Shown one piece after another: positions 11,331 to 24,142 of a stretch of 64,000 nucleotides of DNA. Below the pieces are notes generated by a model. That model saw only the letters and a program-made list of their open reading frames with translations. It did no database searches and was not told the origin of the DNA. The translations under genes and the position numbers were made by a program. The first letter of the stretch is position 1. Every line of letters starts with the position of its first letter. The stretch is from Epiperipatus broadwayi (lineage: Eukaryota; Onychophora; Udeonychophora; Euonychophora; Peripatidae): NCBI GenBank assembly GCA_028023455.1, contig JAQFVV010006309.1, positions 762,511 to 826,510 of the forward strand, in the 5' to 3' direction.

Positions 11331-11574
11331 GTAAGTATAGAAATGCTTAAAATTTTGTAGAATTAATAAAATATAATACGGATTAACTAGTGGCGTTGCA
11401 CTTCTAAACATTTTATTTTAATGCATTAAAAACATTAATTTTAAAGTAATATCTTATAAATTCAGCTTTAAAACATTTAAGATCCAATATATTTTGCAGA
11501 ATTCATAGTATTTCATAAATGAAATTTTCCTATTTTTAACCCATAATATAATTTACCGGGTATTATTTAGTAGA

Positions 11575-11660
11575 GTATAGACTGTTAGATTCTTGAGATC
11601 AAGTCTGTGGACTACGGTTTTGTTTTAGCACTTCCGACTCTTGAACTTGATTCGAATTCC
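11575..11660 (+). repeat. tRNA-like SINE relic
   Basis: An A-box-like TTAGTAGAGTATAGAC is followed about 25 bases later by a B-box-like GAGATCAAGTC. The same order and wording (TTAAGATCAAGTCCCGGC) occurs on the minus strand at 26.1 kb, so the two probably belong to one SINE family. Confidence 0.35.
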
Positions 11661-12675
11661 TGAACAATTAACGTAAATTGATCATTTTTTCCAAATTAAG
11701 TAATTCCTAGAAAACAATCATTGCTATCAGTTAACTTCATTTATAAAAAAAATATAAATATTATATGAGACTTAAGAGTTTAATTATTCTAAATATATAC
11801 ACAACATATACCCATATTCAAATACTTTTTTAACTTTAAAATTATTTAAAATAAGTTTTAATTACAATATATATATTTAAAATTTTTAATTTTTAAGAGT
11901 TTTAATAATTTTTGTAAGTAAAAAAAAAATTAATTATATACACCAAAATTGAATATTCAAATGTAAACAGTAAATTGCAAATTATATACATCAAAGCTTT
12001 TAGATAATTCACATTCTTTTCTTCAGATTATATTCAGCATCTAAGCAATTACGAGGCACTTAGATTTTCGTTTGAAAAACACTATAATATCTCAGAGTTA
12101 ATAGCCGCTTTAATCTAGTTTCATTTATAAAATTTTTTTTTTCCAAATAATAACAAAAGCAAAACAGACAATGTTGTAATATACCGATGGATTTTTCCTT
12201 TCAATTTCATTAAATGTTTGGAGATGATGTGAGGGCGAAAGGGTTGAATAAATAGAGTGAATGTACACAGCAGAGTATTGTATTCTGCAGAAATGATGCA
12301 GAGAAATCTGCATGTTTTTAAAGCTCAACTATTATTAAAAAAAGGAACAAAAGATAAATTTAGTATGATAGAACTCTGCAAAATAATCAGCATTTTTTAA
12401 TACTCCGCATATAAAATTGATAAATAACAATATTTTTATTTCTAATAAAAACAAAATATCTAATGTTAAAATAATAATAGTCATCCTATGTTTACGTTCA
12501 AAAAATCGTAAGATGGTTAAGTATCCAAATAGCAAACTATGCGTCATAATCCTCACACAGTCGAACTGAGTAAAATATTTTATTTTGCTTATTCGATTGA
12601 GAATCGACGTAAAAACCTTTAGCTTTTAAAACAACTATTTATTGTTATGCTAAACTTTACATGATAAATAATAAT

Positions 12676-12740
12676 AATGGGAATCGAACTTAGGCCTCCT
12701 GGGTGAAAAATATGTTAATCAGTTTTTGTGATTTAGATTT
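12676..12740 (-). repeat. tRNA-Glu(TTC)-like relic
   Basis: On the minus strand, CTGATTAACATATTTTTC is followed by ACCCAGGAGGCCTAAG and TTCGATTCCCATT. Together these match the D arm, anticodon arm (anticodon TTC) and T arm of animal tRNA-Glu. The B box AGTTCGATTCC is nearly perfect. Acceptor pairing is lost and the 3' side runs into (ATT)n, so it is a pseudogene or a SINE head. Confidence 0.55.
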
Positions 12741-14265
12741 AGTAGAAGATGGCTTTAGTTGAATTGTTCTTTGCATTTTATTTATTACATGAAGATAAAA
12801 TCTCTGCTAATCCCTGCTTTTGACTTACGAATATAAAGATAGCACGACTATGGTATGCATTGTACTGAAAGCATGCTTAGCCTGAATAAAGTCAATTTTT
12901 AAAATAACATGTCTAATTTTTCTTTATAAATGACTGAACATGTTTAAAATTACAAGTACAAAGAAAAGAGATAAGATATTAAATGAAATATAGAATATAA
13001 AGATAACAAATGTATATTTAAACCTTAAAATATACTTAACAAATATATAAATATAAGTTCTCTTCTGGAGCTAATAAACTATCTTTCAGACAATCAGATA
13101 ACATATTAATAACTTTGTTAATGTTATTTTGTCATTGTTTACCAACTTTTAAAGATAATTTTAATATGATATTAATACCTGAAACCTTAAGCTGCATCCA
13201 ACAGATTGTAAAAGAACCAGAAAGAGATCACATGTAAAATGGATATTCGTTGGTGCAAGATGGAGAAAAAAAATAGGAATTGAAAAAAAACTGGATTAAT
13301 TTTCACCCTACAGTGGATTAATAAGGTTAATAATAATGATGCTGATTTTAATACAAGATAATTTTATGAAATCTAGTATTTAAACAAATTAGTCTTTTAT
13401 TTTTAAAAATTAATGAATAGTTACATTACTTGCTGAACAGAGCATATAATGTTTAAATACTAGAAGGGAGCAAACTGAGTTCCAATGCAAAATCTTTTAG
13501 TTTATGAGTTTGTCATTACATTTATTTATTAAATTACACAGGACATTATCTCTGTTTATTTTATTGCAGAAACACTTGTTACTCAACATATACTTTTAGA
13601 AGTAGTGGCTCTGAAATAAAGTAAATAAATTGAATTACTACTTTTAAATGGTTATGATGTTTAAATAATATGAGAAACTTTATAATTGATTTTAGAAAAT
13701 CATTTTGTTATTATTCAAAAGTGTTGGACAGTTAATCTCTATTGTAGATTATTACTGTTTTGATATTTACTGAATGCATTTATCTTCTATTGACAAATTT
13801 CATTTCCTAATGTCATAATAAAAAACTAAATATATTTATCTCATAAATCAATTCATTAGTAGAGAGTAATAAAAAAGACAATTTAAAGCTTATTATTTAA
13901 TAGCAAAGTTGTCATGCTGAAATGATAACATTTGTCAATCATATTTAAGATCTGTGTTCAAACTTTAACCAATAAAAGTTACAAAATTGTAGCTTTTAAT
14001 CAGACTTGGGATTTATCTTTAAGTTACCAGTAATTCAATTAAACATTCAGCATTGATCAATAAAATTTGTATCTATCTATTGCTAGCCACAGAATAAAAA
14101 GAACAATGAAAAACTACTTAAACCTTTATAGCAGAAATTTGATTAAAGCACTATTCTTTAACATTCCTTGGTGAGAGATTGTTAAAGAGGCATTTGCCAT
14201 TTAGTGGTTATTTTACACTTTTTTCTACTTAAATAAGTTGTGTACAATATGTATTTGCAGTTTCC
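12741..14265. other. AT-rich region without recognisable features
   Basis: I see no gene and no repeat shared with the rest of the window. A short A-rich block near 13265-13295 is low complexity. Confidence 0.45.
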
Positions 14266-14865
14266 TTCATTAAGTATTCATTCAAATATCAGCCTTTTAA
14301 GCTAATTGTGCATATGCTTTGCGAGTGTTAATAATAAATGAATACTTTCTCACCAATACAAGATATAGTATTTATGCAGGAATAAAAGGAATCCTCTTAT
14401 TCCTACGATTCAAATGCTTATATATGAGCAAATCTGAAGTACTGGCAAGTAAAGCGTGAGGATGGAACCATCACTTTAAATTACTATATACGATGTCTGA
14501 ATGAATGACGTTGGTGAAATTGTCTAGAATTTACTAAACATCATTCCAACTGAAACTTAATCATATGTAAATAAGCATTTATTTTATATAGCATATGTTT
14601 ACAATTGTATACATTCAAATATCAGCCTTTTAAACTAATTGTGCATACACTTTGCGAGTGTTAATAATAAATGAATACTTTCTCACCAATACAAGATATA
14701 GTATTTATGCAGGAATAAAAGGAATCCTCTTATTCCTATGAGAAAGTATTCATTTATTAGTAACACTCGCAAAGTGTATGCACAATTAGCTTAAAAGGCT
14801 GATATTTGAATGTATACAATTGTAAACATACGCTATATAAAATAAATGTTTATTCATTAAGTATT
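14266..14865. mobile_element. Composite foldback element FB-X1 with 13-bp TSD
   Basis: TTCATTAAGTATT occurs exactly at 14266-14278 and 14853-14865, bounding a 574-base insertion. Inside, a first copy of a 130-base block (14279-14405, starting CATTCAAATATCAGCC) is followed by about 160 bases of unique sequence. A second direct copy follows (about 14610-14740), then its inverted copy (about 14740-14852). The last two make a near-perfect hairpin from 14570. The order A - middle - T - A - A' - T' is the same as in the unrelated element at 24.1 kb. It has no coding capacity and was presumably moved in trans. Confidence 0.8.
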
Positions 14866-15656
14866 GAAAATGCAAATCCTACATCATCTCAGACTACTTT
14901 TCCCAAACTTTATTTCTTCCTATTATACTCTTAGTAAGTTCATGGATATCCATGCCTTAAATTAACTAAACAATTTTTTTTCCATTCTTCACAATACTTC
15001 TGAACATATTTCTAGCAATTTTTCAGTCTTGAAATGTATGTTTTATTCAATTTTTTAAAGTTTCCTAAGTAAATTTTATTTTTCATTTATTATTTAAAAT
15101 ACATCAATTATATAAATTTTTTCTTTCAACTTATTCTTTATTTTTCTCTTTTTTAATACTCTAAGTCCCTGATCCATATATAGCAACACTTTGACAAATT
15201 ACTGACCTCACTATTCTTTGGTTCAAATTCCAATTGCAAATAAAATACATTAAGCTCTATTAAAGCTCATTTAAATGCTTTTATGTTAAGTTGCCCTGCC
15301 TGTATATCAGTCAGCAGGTCCACATTTTTGAATTAACAATGGAAAAAAATCTGTTTCTGTTTAGAACTCAAGCTCACTTCCTTAAATTTCCCAAGAAAAC
15401 TTCTTAGCAACTGAACCAATGGAAATATTACATTTATAGAATAAAATTTTGTTAGTATTGATTTACTTAATTAATTAAAAACCCAATATATATAAATGTT
15501 TATATGGTAGATGATCATAATAATTAAATTTAGAATTCATTTGTTAAAGAACACATTTTTCATCTTTGTGACTTATTAAATTATAATTTTTGTCAGGTTT
15601 TTTGGTAGTTTTAACCATTTTAAAAATAATATATAACAAAAAGGTAAAAAAGTAAG

Positions 15657-16035
15657 ATGAAAAAAAAAATTTTTTTTAAAGTAATGATTTTATGTAAATA
15701 GTCAACTAAAAAGTACAAAATAACAAAGTAATCATCTCTTAGTTAATTTGTCATTCTTGGAAAATATTAGAGATCTTAAAAATTTAGTTATAAAACAATT
15801 GGAAAATGCAGAAATATTGTTATTTCATAAAAGCATTTGAGGCTCAAATAAATCATAAAAATCAAAAAGACCTCAAATGCTTTTATGGAACAACAATATT
15901 CCTGCAATTTCTAATTGTTTTATAACAAGTCTAGATTCTTAAAAGCTCTAATATTTTCCAAGAATGGCAAATTAATTGAGAGATTACTTTGTTACTTTAT
16001 AGTTTTTAGTCAGCTTAAAAAAATTTTTTTTTTAC
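15657..16035. repeat. Long inverted repeat (arms about 170 bp)
   Basis: The left arm (15657-15842) and right arm (15871-16035) are imperfect reverse complements; AAAAGCATTTGAGG faces CCTCAAATGCTTTT across a 28-base loop. The outer ends are A/T homopolymer blocks. There is no clear target duplication. It is probably an old foldback or MITE. Confidence 0.75.
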
Positions 16036-17397
16036 AATTTTAATATTCATTACAATTTCTAATTTAATTTTTATCATTACCATGTTCCCTCAAAAATACA
16101 ACCAGGTCTTATATTAATTTTTGCTCCAAAAGATGCTGTACAGCTTATTTTCAGGGGATAACTTTTTTCATGTACAAAATCTAAATTTATTTAAGTACTA
16201 CTTCTCTAACAAAAAACTGGAAGATTCTTACTTCAGTAGTCCACAATTTCTCTTTTGTATTTTCCAGGTTTATCTGTGGATCAAAATATTCTGTTTAAAA
16301 TTTCCATTAAATCAAGTGTTTATTTAAGACTTATGAGACAGGGTGGTGGCAAAAATGATTAAAGTTTAAAATGATTTGTACATATAAAGCATCAAAACAA
16401 AATGCAGGTACAAAAATTCAGAAAATGTTTCTGTATTTTACACATGCACATTAAGTACATCCATCACAACACACAACATATCTACCCATAAGCAAATGTG
16501 AACATTGTAAACACTTTCCAAATTACTCATAATAGACCTGCTTGAATATTCTTTTAAACACTTTTCTTTAGGAGAAAGATTGATAATTTAATTAAAGCTA
16601 AACTTTGATTATTAAAATAATTTCCATTATTTAAAATCTCTTAGAAGTAAAAAATGTTTCATTTTTCTTTTATCTTGAATATTTAAATGCTATCATAATG
16701 AAAGTAAAACTAAATCAAGCATTCTAAATTTAAGTATTAAATATAAATAAAAGAAGTACCTAAAATATATATAAATGAAATTATAAATTATCTGATATAT
16801 TGCTTTGTGATAGATAAAATTTTAGAAGTTTATTAAATTGTTCATAAGCAGATAGAATTATGTTATCAAAAATGATCAATGAGAAAATATATAAATATCA
16901 TATAATTTTTATTATCATTTATTTAAAGCACTAATGTCAATAATATTGTTTATTTATATATTTATTACTTTATAATTCAATACATCTGTCATGTGAATCT
17001 TAATTAGGATTTATATTTGGGGTAGAGCATATATTATGAGCATCCTGAAAAATCATGGTAGGACTTATATTCTCGCTAAATCTTGTTTTCAGAGAAACAC
17101 ATTACTATAACATCACTAAATTTTTCAGTACTTAAAAGCCTTAGTATCTTAGATATATAGTGAACGAATTTTTATTTGCCTGCATATTTAATTTGTTTTT
17201 TAAAATCCCTTTTTACAAAATATAACAAAAAATGTGAAAAATGTATTTTTAAAATTCAATTTCAATAGATTACAATGTAATCAATTATTTTTATTAGAAA
17301 TATAATCTATTTTTTTTTATTAGAGATTATTTAGTTTCTGAGGTTTATATTTTATTTTTGCATCACAATTTTTACCAATAGTTTTTAACTTTTTTCC
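16036..17397. other. AT-rich region without recognisable features
   Basis: A 68-codon ORF at 16121-16327 lacks any domain signature. I see nothing else. Confidence 0.45.
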
Positions 17398-17478
17398 TCG
17401 TGTCATAGCATCGGCCGGGAAGCGAACCCGTTAACCCGGTACAACTGCTTGTAAGGCGGCCGTGCTGATCTCTCGACT
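17380..17478 (-). repeat. tRNA-derived SINE, class II-like
   Basis: On the minus strand, GTCGAGAGATCAGCAC (D-arm side), CCGCCTTACAAGCAG (anticodon arm) and CGGGTTCGCTTCCCGG (T arm with intact B box GGTTCGCTTCC) occur in tRNA order. The interval between anticodon and T arms is long, as in class II tRNAs. The body ends CCGATGC and runs into TATGACACGAGGAAAAAA. The 32.05-kb copy has the same ending and tail. CG dinucleotides are still present, suggesting a younger copy. Confidence 0.7.
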
Positions 17479-18763
17479 TTTTAATTATTTAAAAACGAAA
17501 ATGTGCTTCATTTTTTCCTATCCAATTAATTATTTTATTCTTTTAATTTTTTTTATCTTTTATTCATTGCTTTAATTGTAAAAATTTTAATAATGAGAAG
17601 AACTTAAACTGAGTTTAGATATTAAGATACCGAATAAATTTTTGTAAAAGGCTTGGCAAGCAATAATAAATTGCGTTTTCACTAATAATTGTTTTATATT
17701 ATTGCTTAGAAAAATTCATAGGTAGTTCTTGCTTTTGGGTTGAAAATTTAATATCAGTATAATTTTAGTTGTATTTTTATTCCATAAACTGTCGTATCAT
17801 TAGCAAATATCTATTGTAATAAATCTTTTTTTATCATTAAAAATATCTATACTCTGCAAAATTACACTCATTTAGAAATTTAATGTATAAATGAATGAAA
17901 GAGTGTAAATTAAGGTCTTTATTGAAAAAGAATTTGATAATTCTAAGAATTTAAATTAGATTGTATATTATTGTTTTGAAGATTACTTTTATATATAAAG
18001 TTTAATCAAAGTTTAATATAATCCCAGCATTATTTTCTCTCCTCTTTGTGTAAAACTGATATTATTGACATCATGTAAAATGTTTAATCAGAAATGATTT
18101 TTATCAGTTTTAATTTTTTTCTCATATTATTTTTAAAAATATATCAACAATAAGAAATCATTTACTGCTTCGAATGCTTTTGTTATTTTTGGTATCAGCT
18201 GTCATACAGAATAAAAAGAAGTGTCAAAAAATTTTCATTTCAAATTATTTTAACACCACATAAAATTCTGAAATTATTAATTTTTACTTATTAATTTTTT
18301 TATTACGTGACATTTCACACAACATTACAATAAGTTTTATAAAGTAAAATAATGTTTTATAATTTTAATGTAATAAATTATCTTTATCTGCTACTGATTT
18401 TCATATTATTATTAAGCCACATATTTCTCTTTTTATTTCTGTAATTAGCTTTCCGTTTATTTATAGCTCTCTTTTTTTTTAATTTATTTTTATGAGTTGT
18501 ATTTGACTATCATTTATGATTACTTAATAATACATTACGTATTTAAAAATTATAAGACCCCCCCCCCCCAATACTTCTTTCATAATGTTCTATTACACTG
18601 AATATATTAAATGAAATCAGATAATTTAAACTAATAACTCATTTAAAACTGTTTAATTATAATTTAATACATATTTTTAAGTATATAATTTTTTTTTCAG
18701 TTGCACTTAATATTAATTCGCTTCTAATCAAGTTTAAATTGATTAAAGAACAATCATTTATTT
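17479..18763. other. AT-rich region with poly(C) tract
   Basis: A run of ten C lies near 18559-18569. The region otherwise has A/T homopolymers and no gene or shared repeat that I can see. Confidence 0.45.
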
Positions 18764-18869
18764 AATTTAATATATACGGTATTCGAACTCAGACTTTTAC
18801 ACGACCCACCACTCTCAGTACCATCTTATATTGCTGACCCACCTGATCACACACATGTTGAAAAGATAA

Positions 18870-18928
18870 ATAATCACCAATATAAGTATTTCGTGCTAAA
18901 CGAGCACTCATCAGTTGGTCCAGATTAC
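18870..18928 (-). ncRNA. Hammerhead ribozyme, FB1 left arm
   Basis: On the minus strand the core CTGATGA is at 18914-18908 and GAAA at 18892-18889. Stem II pairs GTGCT with AGCAC. Stem I pairs ACCAA with TTGGT, plus an outer AATC/GATT helix. Stem III is two pairs (AU) with a small loop. Predicted cleavage is between 18881 and 18880. All core residues are canonical. Confidence 0.8.
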
Positions 18929-19049
18929 CATCTCCACACATATATACAATCAGTGCTCAGCTTTATATTAAGATAGCGCCTGTCCATTAAAGTATGAGTA
19001 TTGGCTATCTTAATATAAAGCTGAGCACTGATTGTATATGTATGTGGAG

Positions 19050-19112
19050 ATGGTAATCTGGACCAACTGATGAGTGCTGGTTTAGCACGAAATACGAATA
19101 TTGGTGATTATT
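19050..19112 (+). ncRNA. Hammerhead ribozyme, FB1 right arm
   Basis: CTGATGA is at 19067-19073. Stem II GTGCT(GGTTT)AGCAC spans 19074-19088 with G10.1-C11.1 intact, and GAAA is at 19089-19092. Stem III is A-U/U-A closed over ACGA, and H17 is A at 19100. Stem I pairs ACCAA (19062-19066) with TTGGT (19101-19105), then AATC (19055-19058) with GATT (19106-19109) across an internal bulge. This is a fully canonical type I hammerhead with a minimal stem III, the form described for Penelope-like elements and animal retrozymes. Predicted cleavage is between 19100 and 19101. Confidence 0.85.
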
Positions 19113-19260
19113 TATCTTTTCAACATGTGTGTGATCAGGTATCAGCAATATGAGATAGCACTGAGAGTGGTGGGTCATGTGAAAGTCTGAGTTCGAATCC
19201 CAAATATATTACATATATAAATGCAGGTTTAAGCCTGTACAATGTATCAATTTAATATAT

Positions 19261-22200
19261 TAAAATGCTGTAGCTTCTAATGTATAATGCACTGAAGAAT
19301 CACCTACAGAACTCTATATGAAATAAGATTTAGATGAGCGATATAATAACTAACTTCTGAATTATAAACTATGACAGTACTAAGATCACATGATTGGTTT
19401 AAAATAATCTCTTTTATTAGCTGGACTAAGCACAGCTACTTCATAAGTAAGAAATGCCTTTTTGCAAGTAAAATTTCAACAATTCCAGTCTCATAAAATA
19501 AAATTTGTAAATTAAAATACAAAGAATTCTATAAAATTTTAGTTAACAAAAGATACAAAAACAATAGAATATTAAAAATTAATAATTATTTATATTGTTT
19601 ACCTGTTTTATTTATATATTAATTCTCCTGCCTTTGAATGTTACAAAATGACATCTACAATTGTGGTAAATAACAGTATGATTCTCAAAACTTATGATCA
19701 GATTCATCTTTAAAAAAATCCTTATTAATTACTTAATTATTAGAATGTTCAACTAATTTTTATATTGAAATGGATTGTTAACATTTAAATTTAATATAAA
19801 ATCATAAGTATCAAGTTTTTCACTCTCAGAATAACAACTTTCTTCAACGTCTGGTGTCTTAATCATTTTTATTTGCTTTGAATTCCATATAACCTATTTG
19901 ACATTTTTTCCATGTTGTGCTCTCACCTGGAGAGATCGGAACAAATACAAATAGAATAAGTATACACCCAGGATGCAATGACTCAATAAGAAAAGGAATA
20001 TTTTAACATTAGTTTAATGAAATTAACTATATGTACAACAAAATTAATATATATATGAAATTGAATATATATCATGTTATTTATTACACTTCTACGAAAT
20101 CTTATATAAATGTATCTTTACATAGTATCTTTACATATATCACTTCCTTTATTTGCTGTAATATTTAATATAAATACAATTTCCACACCTTACTTCAGAT
20201 TGTGTGTCTATATATTGTAACCCAAAATTCAGGTAACACCAGAAGCAAAAGAAAATGGAAAGAGATGTGTGTTTATGTGGAATGCATTTGAGATTGTGTA
20301 TGCCTTTATGAAAAGTAAACCAAAATGAATATATATTTGTTCTATTTCTCTAACAACAGTAATAAATAATTATTGTATAAAAATCATAAGTATAATTTTT
20401 ACAATGGTTAAATACTTTAAGGTACTTTTATGGATTTACCAAAATAATCTTAATGTGTTCTCATGTACACTATCTATATTGGAATGTGCAATGGATAAAT
20501 ATCTACTCTAAGACAATGAGTATTTTTATTCAGATATGGCCAGCAGTTAACTCTCTCACTCCCTGATTAAAGATAAGTTTAAATCAATTAATTTTCTCAG
20601 GGTTCTTAACTAAGACTAATTAAATTATTTATTTAACAGAATACACAATTAAAATTTAGGATTAACTCATCCAAGGTAAGATTAAGGTATCAAAGGAATT
20701 TTGTAGTACCCTTCCCATATCTTATTAAATTCTGTATTTCAATTTAGAGACAGAAATAATAAATGATGCAAGTGGATACACTAAAGAAAATTAATTTAAC
20801 AAAATGGAAATATGATTTCTTTTATTTCAATAATGTGTAAAGATGATGATTTCAATAATGACAGACAATGATATAATAAATATAACAACTACTTTATTAT
20901 TAATAACAATTATATAAAATAAAATATTAGGAAACAATGATTGTACTTCTAATAGCAATAGTTTTCTAATAAATTATTATAAATATTATTATTTGATTTC
21001 TTTAAATAATTTAACATTGGGTTATGATTATGTGTATAGTCAATAAAGTGATGCAAATATAAAACAATATATTGAAAACGGTTGAACACTATTTATTCAA
21101 TGCCTGTCACTAATTACAGGTGGATAGGGAATGTTTCACAATGTCCTTAATTATTCACAGTGATAATTAGTTCACTAGAAACATTGTTTTTAAGATCAGT
21201 CTAATTCCTTAACTCTTTTAGGAACAAGCAAATTGTTTACCTAGTAATCATATCAATGCTATCCAAATATATAACTTCATAAAATCTGATTATTGTATTT
21301 TTTAGTGACATGATTCATTACATTGTCTAGCTTATATGTTAAAGTTTTAATCTTTAGTTATGAACAAACTTCAACTAACAAAGTTTAAAATTATTAACAC
21401 CACCAGAGTACATCGCTGCATGGTATAGCAGCAATCATATTATATACTTTTAGTAGGTACAATAAAGGTAAATATTCCCTGGTGATTTAATTATCTATTC
21501 AGGATGTTTACGATCTCTGATAATGTGAGACTGAGAATATGGATAGGTAAAACATTAAATAAGTTAAACATAACAGGCTTATGGAGTTTATAAATTAATT
21601 TACCTTAATGCAGCCTATCCTCAATACAAAATATAACATCAGGCAGTGCATTTATACCCATGTCTTACTAATAATATAAGGTAGTACCTGTACCTTTTTA
21701 TATATTAGCATTCTGTATAATGAAAATAATTCCATAATTTCAGAATAAAATTTATAAGGCAATAACTTTTAACAAGTAATCCTCAAATTCCATGCACAGT
21801 TCAAAAACATTATATTTGGGCATATCACACTTCTGAAGCAGCATCTGAAGACTATTGGCATTTTACTGGCAATAATTTTAAGAATATACACTGAACATTA
21901 ATTTCATATGATGGAATAATCCATTCAGAAATTAAGATTCCAAGCCCAGATTAATAGAATTATTTTTTCCAAAGATTTACAGTAATTATAATTATTACTT
22001 CTATTTTGGCTTGTGTGGTTGTAACAATCCATTTTAGAAAATTCTATCTAACACTTTATAATATGTTTGTTGTATTCATGGCTAAAGCATCAATAATTAT
22101 AAATTCATTATCAGGGGGTTGACATTAGAACTGTAGTTTTGTATAAAATATGCAAGTTAATTGTTTAGTTAGCAATAAGAGAATAATATTTAATGGTTGG

Positions 22201-23052
22201 TGTTAATCCCATACATAAAATGCAGAAGTTTGATATCTATTAATTCCTCCAACTATATATAGTTCAGGTCATCCTATTGATGTATGAGACTTGGCAGAGA
22301 GTAAATAACTCATTGACTCCAGTTACTTTCACCAATCTTCATTAAGATTTTAAACATCTTTGAACAATAATAAATTGAATGTTAATCTGTAATTTGTACA
22401 AAGTTTTTAACATACTATAAATCCATAGGGAAAGACAATCAATATAAGTTATTCCAATTTCAGAGAAAAGGCAAATGATTTTTTTAAATATTTATATATA
22501 GTAGCACTCTTTAAGTGATTTTATGAATTCCATTGATAACTTAAAACATTTAACTTTGATTTCCCTTTTAATAGTATTCAGTAATAATCATTATTATTGT
22601 TACAATTATTTCATTTAGGCTGATGAGAAGATACATTTTGTCAACTAGACAAAGTTCCTAGTAAGTCTTCTACTCTTTCAAAGACCACCTAAATTTTGAA
22701 TGGCTAAATTTGCACTGTAAGTAAAGTCTACCTAAATTTTGACAGAGGATGATGTTTATATCTTATTACTATGTGGTTTGTTATATCATCTAATATTATC
22801 CAGAGTTATTTGTTTTTGAAGATTTTATGGGTAAAATTTGTTCTGTTGCTATGGTAATGGTCAAGAGCAGATGAACTTGAGTGTCTATGAATTTTAAAAG
22901 TGCAAATTTTGAGTCATCATTTTTAAAATAAACTTAAATATTAAAATTAAGTGTTATACCTTAATTTAGATTATTACTGTACAAATAAAATATACAATTA
23001 TTTATCTTACATATAAACAATTTATAACATCAGAATATTATACTATAATAAT
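19261..23052. other. AT-rich region without recognisable features
   Basis: Nearly 3.8 kb with very few CG dinucleotides, no ORF above 60 codons and no obvious partner for any inverted repeat. It is the longest feature-free stretch here. Confidence 0.45.
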
Positions 23053-23377
23053 TATTTTAATTATATTAAACCTTAAAACATCACATGATCACTATTTTCC
23101 ATGCTTGCTTATAACTATTGTTATAATAGGCAAAACTCTCTCCATACAGTAGTATCACTCTAAGCAAGACAGAGTAATCAATGGATGCCAGATCCTAAGA
23201 TCTAGGTGCAGTGCTCTCAGGCCATAAGCCAGAAACTAGTTTGGGGATATTGGATGAGTAGGCACTAGATAGGGATTTTATGCACAAGCCTTCTGGCATC
23301 CATTGATTACTCTGTCTTGCTTAGAGTGGCACTACTGTATGAAGAGAGCTTTGCTTATTATATATTTTAATTATATT
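23053..23377 (+). mobile_element. FB2 foldback element, best copy, 15-bp TSD
   Basis: TATTTTAATTATATT occurs at 23053-23067 and 23363-23377. The 295-base body begins with the family motif ACATCACATGATCA. It has inverted arms of about 70 bases: CTCTCCATACAGTAG near 23135 faces CTACTGTATGAAGAG near 23330, and both flank a CATCCATTGATTACTC-type block. The centre holds GCCATAAGCCAGAAAC and TTTGGGGATATTGG, a remnant of the hammerhead in which the CUGANGA core is lost. No protein is encoded. Confidence 0.85.
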
Positions 23378-24142
23378 TAAAAGTTCTCAAAATTTTACTA
23401 ATAAATTTATCTAATAAATAACCTATTAGCCAAATTTTATTAATCAATAAAACAACTTTCTTTTAGTAATTTTATAATGGTAACTTTGTTAAACTAACTA
23501 TATATTTTACCATAGAAAATTCATGCATGCAGACATATACATTCAAAAGGGATGATTGGTTGTTCAATTTTCATAATATAACTATTAGATTAATGCTTCA
23601 AATTTTATGTTTTATTGTAGTTGATCTAGTGCATCTTATCTTGTATATTTTCTATACCATCAATTTTGTGTCTGCTTTCTTTTTGCATATACATATAAAA
23701 AAAATCAATTATGCTTTTTTGAAAAGGGGGAAAGAGAAAAAATTAGATGCATGTATTTTTGCTATGCATTGATTAATAAAATCTGTTCAGAGAATATTTT
23801 GAGTAACTTTGTACTATTCTATTATAATAGGTAATACTATAAGAGACTTTTTAAATTCACTTTTAACTCTGCCACCAACCATATTACCAATAATAGTGAT
23901 TGGTTTTCTTAATTTAATATGTAAAGAAATGCAATAAAATTTTTCACAGATTATGGCTATGTTTATTATTTTCTCTAGTAAAATATAAGGTTACAGTATA
24001 TATATACAATAAAAATTATTTTGCTAATAAAGATGTTTGAAATAAAATATAGAAATTGTATTTATAGTACACTTTGCTATATAATTCTCATAAAATCAAC
24101 AATAAATATAATCTTATACAAATAATTCTATTTCTAGTTTAC
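23378..24142. other. AT-rich spacer
   Basis: An 81-codon ORF at 23527-23772 has no recognisable motif. I see no repeat. Confidence 0.45.

Larger units (their letters stand above)
18764..19260 (+). mobile_element. FB1 foldback element with 12-bp TSD
   Basis: AATTTAATATAT flanks the element exactly (18764-18775 and 19249-19260). The 473-base body is almost one long palindrome centred near 18985. Both arms carry ACTCTCAGT-type sequence, a hammerhead motif and, at the outer ends, a tRNA T-arm-like B box (GAGTTCGAATCCC at 19188-19201, and its reverse complement near 18780). The right end continues into ACATATATAAATGCAGG and the hairpin CAGGTTTAAGCCTG, which I take as the 3' terminus. The left end stops earlier, as if 5'-truncated. 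There is no coding capacity. Confidence 0.85.
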
